This document shows, piece after piece, positions 62,386-64,000 of a stretch of 64,000 nt of DNA (within the stretch, counting starts at the first letter, position 1; each line of letters starts with the position of its first letter). The DNA is from Natranaerovirga pectinivora (GTDB taxonomy: Bacteria; Bacillota; Clostridia; Lachnospirales; DSM-24629). The position numbers and the translations under genes are program-made. The notes beneath the pieces are model-generated. The model was not told the origin of the DNA, ran no database searches, and saw nothing but the letters and a program-made list of their open reading frames with translations. Location of the stretch: contig NZ_SMAL01000003.1 of the NCBI RefSeq assembly GCF_004342165.1, positions 333,073 to 397,072 of the forward strand, read 5' to 3'.

Positions 62386-64000
62386 TTAGTTAAACAATGA
62401 TTCTATTTTTTCAAATAGATTTTCATTGGCTTGTAATTTGTTTTCATTTCCAATAACACATATATTGTCTTGTTTTAATACTTTATGAACAAGCTCTGCC
62501 ATCCTTCTGATATCCTCTGGTTTTGTATTTAAGACTTCTTCCCTTTCTTTTTTCAAATCTTCATAAGAGATATTGCTTAAATAGGCAGAGGCAGCTGTTT
62601 CTCCTTTTGAATATGGTGTTAGTGGCGTGTCTAGCGTGCTTATGGTACCAATAATATATTTTGTCATATCTCTTTCATCTACACTGAAATGATTTAGATA
62701 ATCGTATAATCTATCATAGCTTTCTAATGTTTCTTTTAAATTAGGATCTCTATAGGAAGTAAAGTAAACATTCCCTGTTCTATTAAATGAACACATGGCA
62801 CCATATGCGCCACCTTTAACCCTAATATTGTTCCATAAATAATCTAATCGTGATATGGTTTGTAGTACTCTTAATACGCCAGAGTATTTGAATCCTTCAG
62901 TAACGAAGTTACCAGCTTTGGCAACATACTGAATTTTACCTGGTGTTAAGAAACCTTCATTTTGTCTTTTAAGGTTAAATATCATCCCTTTTTCTTCAAC
63001 AGGTTCAGTATATAAATCTGCTACAAAAGTTTCTACTTCATTTTCAAAGATACCAAATGCTGATTTTTCAGCTGTATAACTGATCATTAAATTTTCTCTT
63101 CTGAAAAGATATTTGACCAACGCATTAAGTTTTTCAATAATATCTTGTTTTTTCGTATCGTAGTCTTTTACTAACTCTTCAACAAATCTGTAATAGGTAA
63201 TTCCACTTACCATTTCTTTATAAAAAGCTAACTTTGAGAAATAGGATAATGCTCTATTAGCGGCTGCCGTATGACCAGATCCGTTTAAGAACATTTGTAG
63301 TCTTGATTTTGTTTCTAGTAATATTTCTTCAAGTCGCTTTGTATCATCCAGCTTTGTTTTCATTACCACTTCATTCAACAAGTCAAATAATATAGGTAAT
63401 TTTTCAACAAATGCTTTACCTCTTATTTCCATTTTGGGCACATAAGTATCTGCCATTTCATTAAAGCCATACACATTCATTGATGCAGAAATACCACCTG
63501 TATTGATATTGATATCTCTTTCTAATTCATCATATGAATATCTTTCTGTATCCATTTTACCTAATGCTGTGGATAAGATGCCAAGATAAGGTACTAAATC
63601 CACAGGGACATTTTTTGTATCAAATAATAATTTTACATAACCAATATTATTTGTAAATGTTTCATGCAATAACACCTTAATATTATGCATATCTACAATT
63701 TCTAATGGTAATTGTTCAGGTTCTTTTCTAATATCTTTTAAATCCAATAAAGGAATTTTTTGTAAATCTTCTTTTTTAGTTGGTTCTTCTTGGTATTCTA
63801 GTAATTCTTTTGTTTCGTCCACAAGGGTTCTAAGTTCATCATCACTTAAGCTGCTTTTGTATTCTTGTAATTTGTCTTCAATTTCTTTTTCTTTTTTTGC
63901 TGTCAATCCTTTTTCAGGTTTTACAACTACTAATGACGCATGGGTATTGTTGATTAAATATTTTTCAATTAACTTTTCAAAGTAATCGGTTTTTAATCCG
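62386..64000 (-). CDS. M16C (insulinase/PreP-like) peptidase, C-terminal part
   Basis: The frame runs past the ATG at 63906 to the window edge (GLKTDYFEKLIEKYLINN...), so it is the C-terminal half of a roughly 970-residue M16C peptidase. Domains seen: central linker, then ILSTALGKMDTERYSY, ISASMNVYGF and VKGGAYGAMCSFNRTG, all characteristic of clostridial insulinase family proteins. The zinc HxxEH motif lies outside the window. Confidence 0.85.
   Translation of the reverse strand, partial: GLKTDYFEKLIEKYLINNTHASLVVVKPEKGLTAKKEKEIEDKLQEYKSSLSDDELRTLVDETKELLEYQEEPTKKEDLQKIPLLDLKDIRKEPEQLPLEIVDMHNIKVLLHETFTNNIGYVKLLFDTKNVPVDLVPYLGILSTALGKMDTERYSYDELERDININTGGISASMNVYGFNEMADTYVPKMEIRGKAFVEKLPILFDLLNEVVMKTKLDDTKRLEEILLETKSRLQMFLNGSGHTAAANRALSYFSKLAFYKEMVSGITYYRFVEELVKDYDTKKQDIIEKLNALVKYLFRRENLMISYTAEKSAFGIFENEVETFVADLYTEPVEEKGMIFNLKRQNEGFLTPGKIQYVAKAGNFVTEGFKYSGVLRVLQTISRLDYLWNNIRVKGGAYGAMCSFNRTGNVYFTSYRDPNLKETLESYDRLYDYLNHFSVDERDMTKYIIGTISTLDTPLTPYSKGETAASAYLSNISYEDLKKEREEVLNTKPEDIRRMAELVHKVLKQDNICVIGNENKLQANENLFEKIESLFN

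Overview
The window looks like a chromosome segment of a low-GC Firmicute, probably a Clostridia/Lachnospirales-type anaerobe. Evidence: strong AT bias, strong GGAGG-type ribosome binding sites, the dgt-dnaG-rpoD-trmK-nif3 and era-yqzL-recO-glyS gene orders, a glycine T-box ahead of a single-chain GlyS, and a TPP-riboswitch thiSGHFEC operon. Nearly every gene is on the minus strand. I cannot name the species.

Layout. (1) 0.2-8.3 kb, housekeeping: rnpB, a TGS-type nucleoside kinase, Nif3, TrmK, RpoD, DnaG, Dgt. (2) 8.7-31 kb, accessory block of small genes: GNAT, NUDIX, VOC, SDR, lipoproteins, small membrane proteins, DHFR, MerR-RDD, an RCC1-like lipoprotein, DegV/TetR. Three genes carry single-base frameshifts and there are several gene tails. 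(3) 31-47.5 kb, the most unusual part: about 17 GC-richer imperfect palindromes of about 80-150 bp, roughly one just 3' of each gene. Their ends fit the integron attC pattern (RYYYAAC ... GTTRRRY), so I read the region as a chromosomal integron cassette array without an integrase in view. Cassettes carry a FosA-like fosfomycin-resistance enzyme, HicBA toxin-antitoxin (reversed orientation), GNATs, a ThyX-like protein, a second Nif3 protein, a metallopeptidase, an Ntn-type amidohydrolase, a two-gene membrane/soluble pair and several unknowns. (4) 47.5-49 kb, array edge: two small membrane proteins and a deleted GNAT copy. (5) 49.1-54.3 kb, thiamine operon with promoter, TPP riboswitch, attenuator and a large hairpin element. 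(6) 54.3-57.7 kb, PadR/HAAS operon, a YpsA-like protein, an XRE regulator and a CcdA-like membrane protein. (7) 57.8-64 kb: glyS with T-box, zinc-ribbon protein, recO, yqzL, era and the C-terminal part of an M16C peptidase running off the window.

How it fits together. In the array the attC-like sites lie downstream of minus-strand genes, so cassettes read right to left, and an integrase with attI would be expected on the high-coordinate side. Only a GNAT remnant and the thi operon are there. In seven neighbouring pairs the R''-side sequence of one site matches the reverse complement of the far end of the next site to the right, as expected if each cassette was once a circle joined at its core site. 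Frameshifts, truncations and a deletion-bearing duplicate cassette are confined to the accessory regions, while the housekeeping genes are intact. That suggests relaxed selection rather than general sequencing error, but a read-level check would be decisive.
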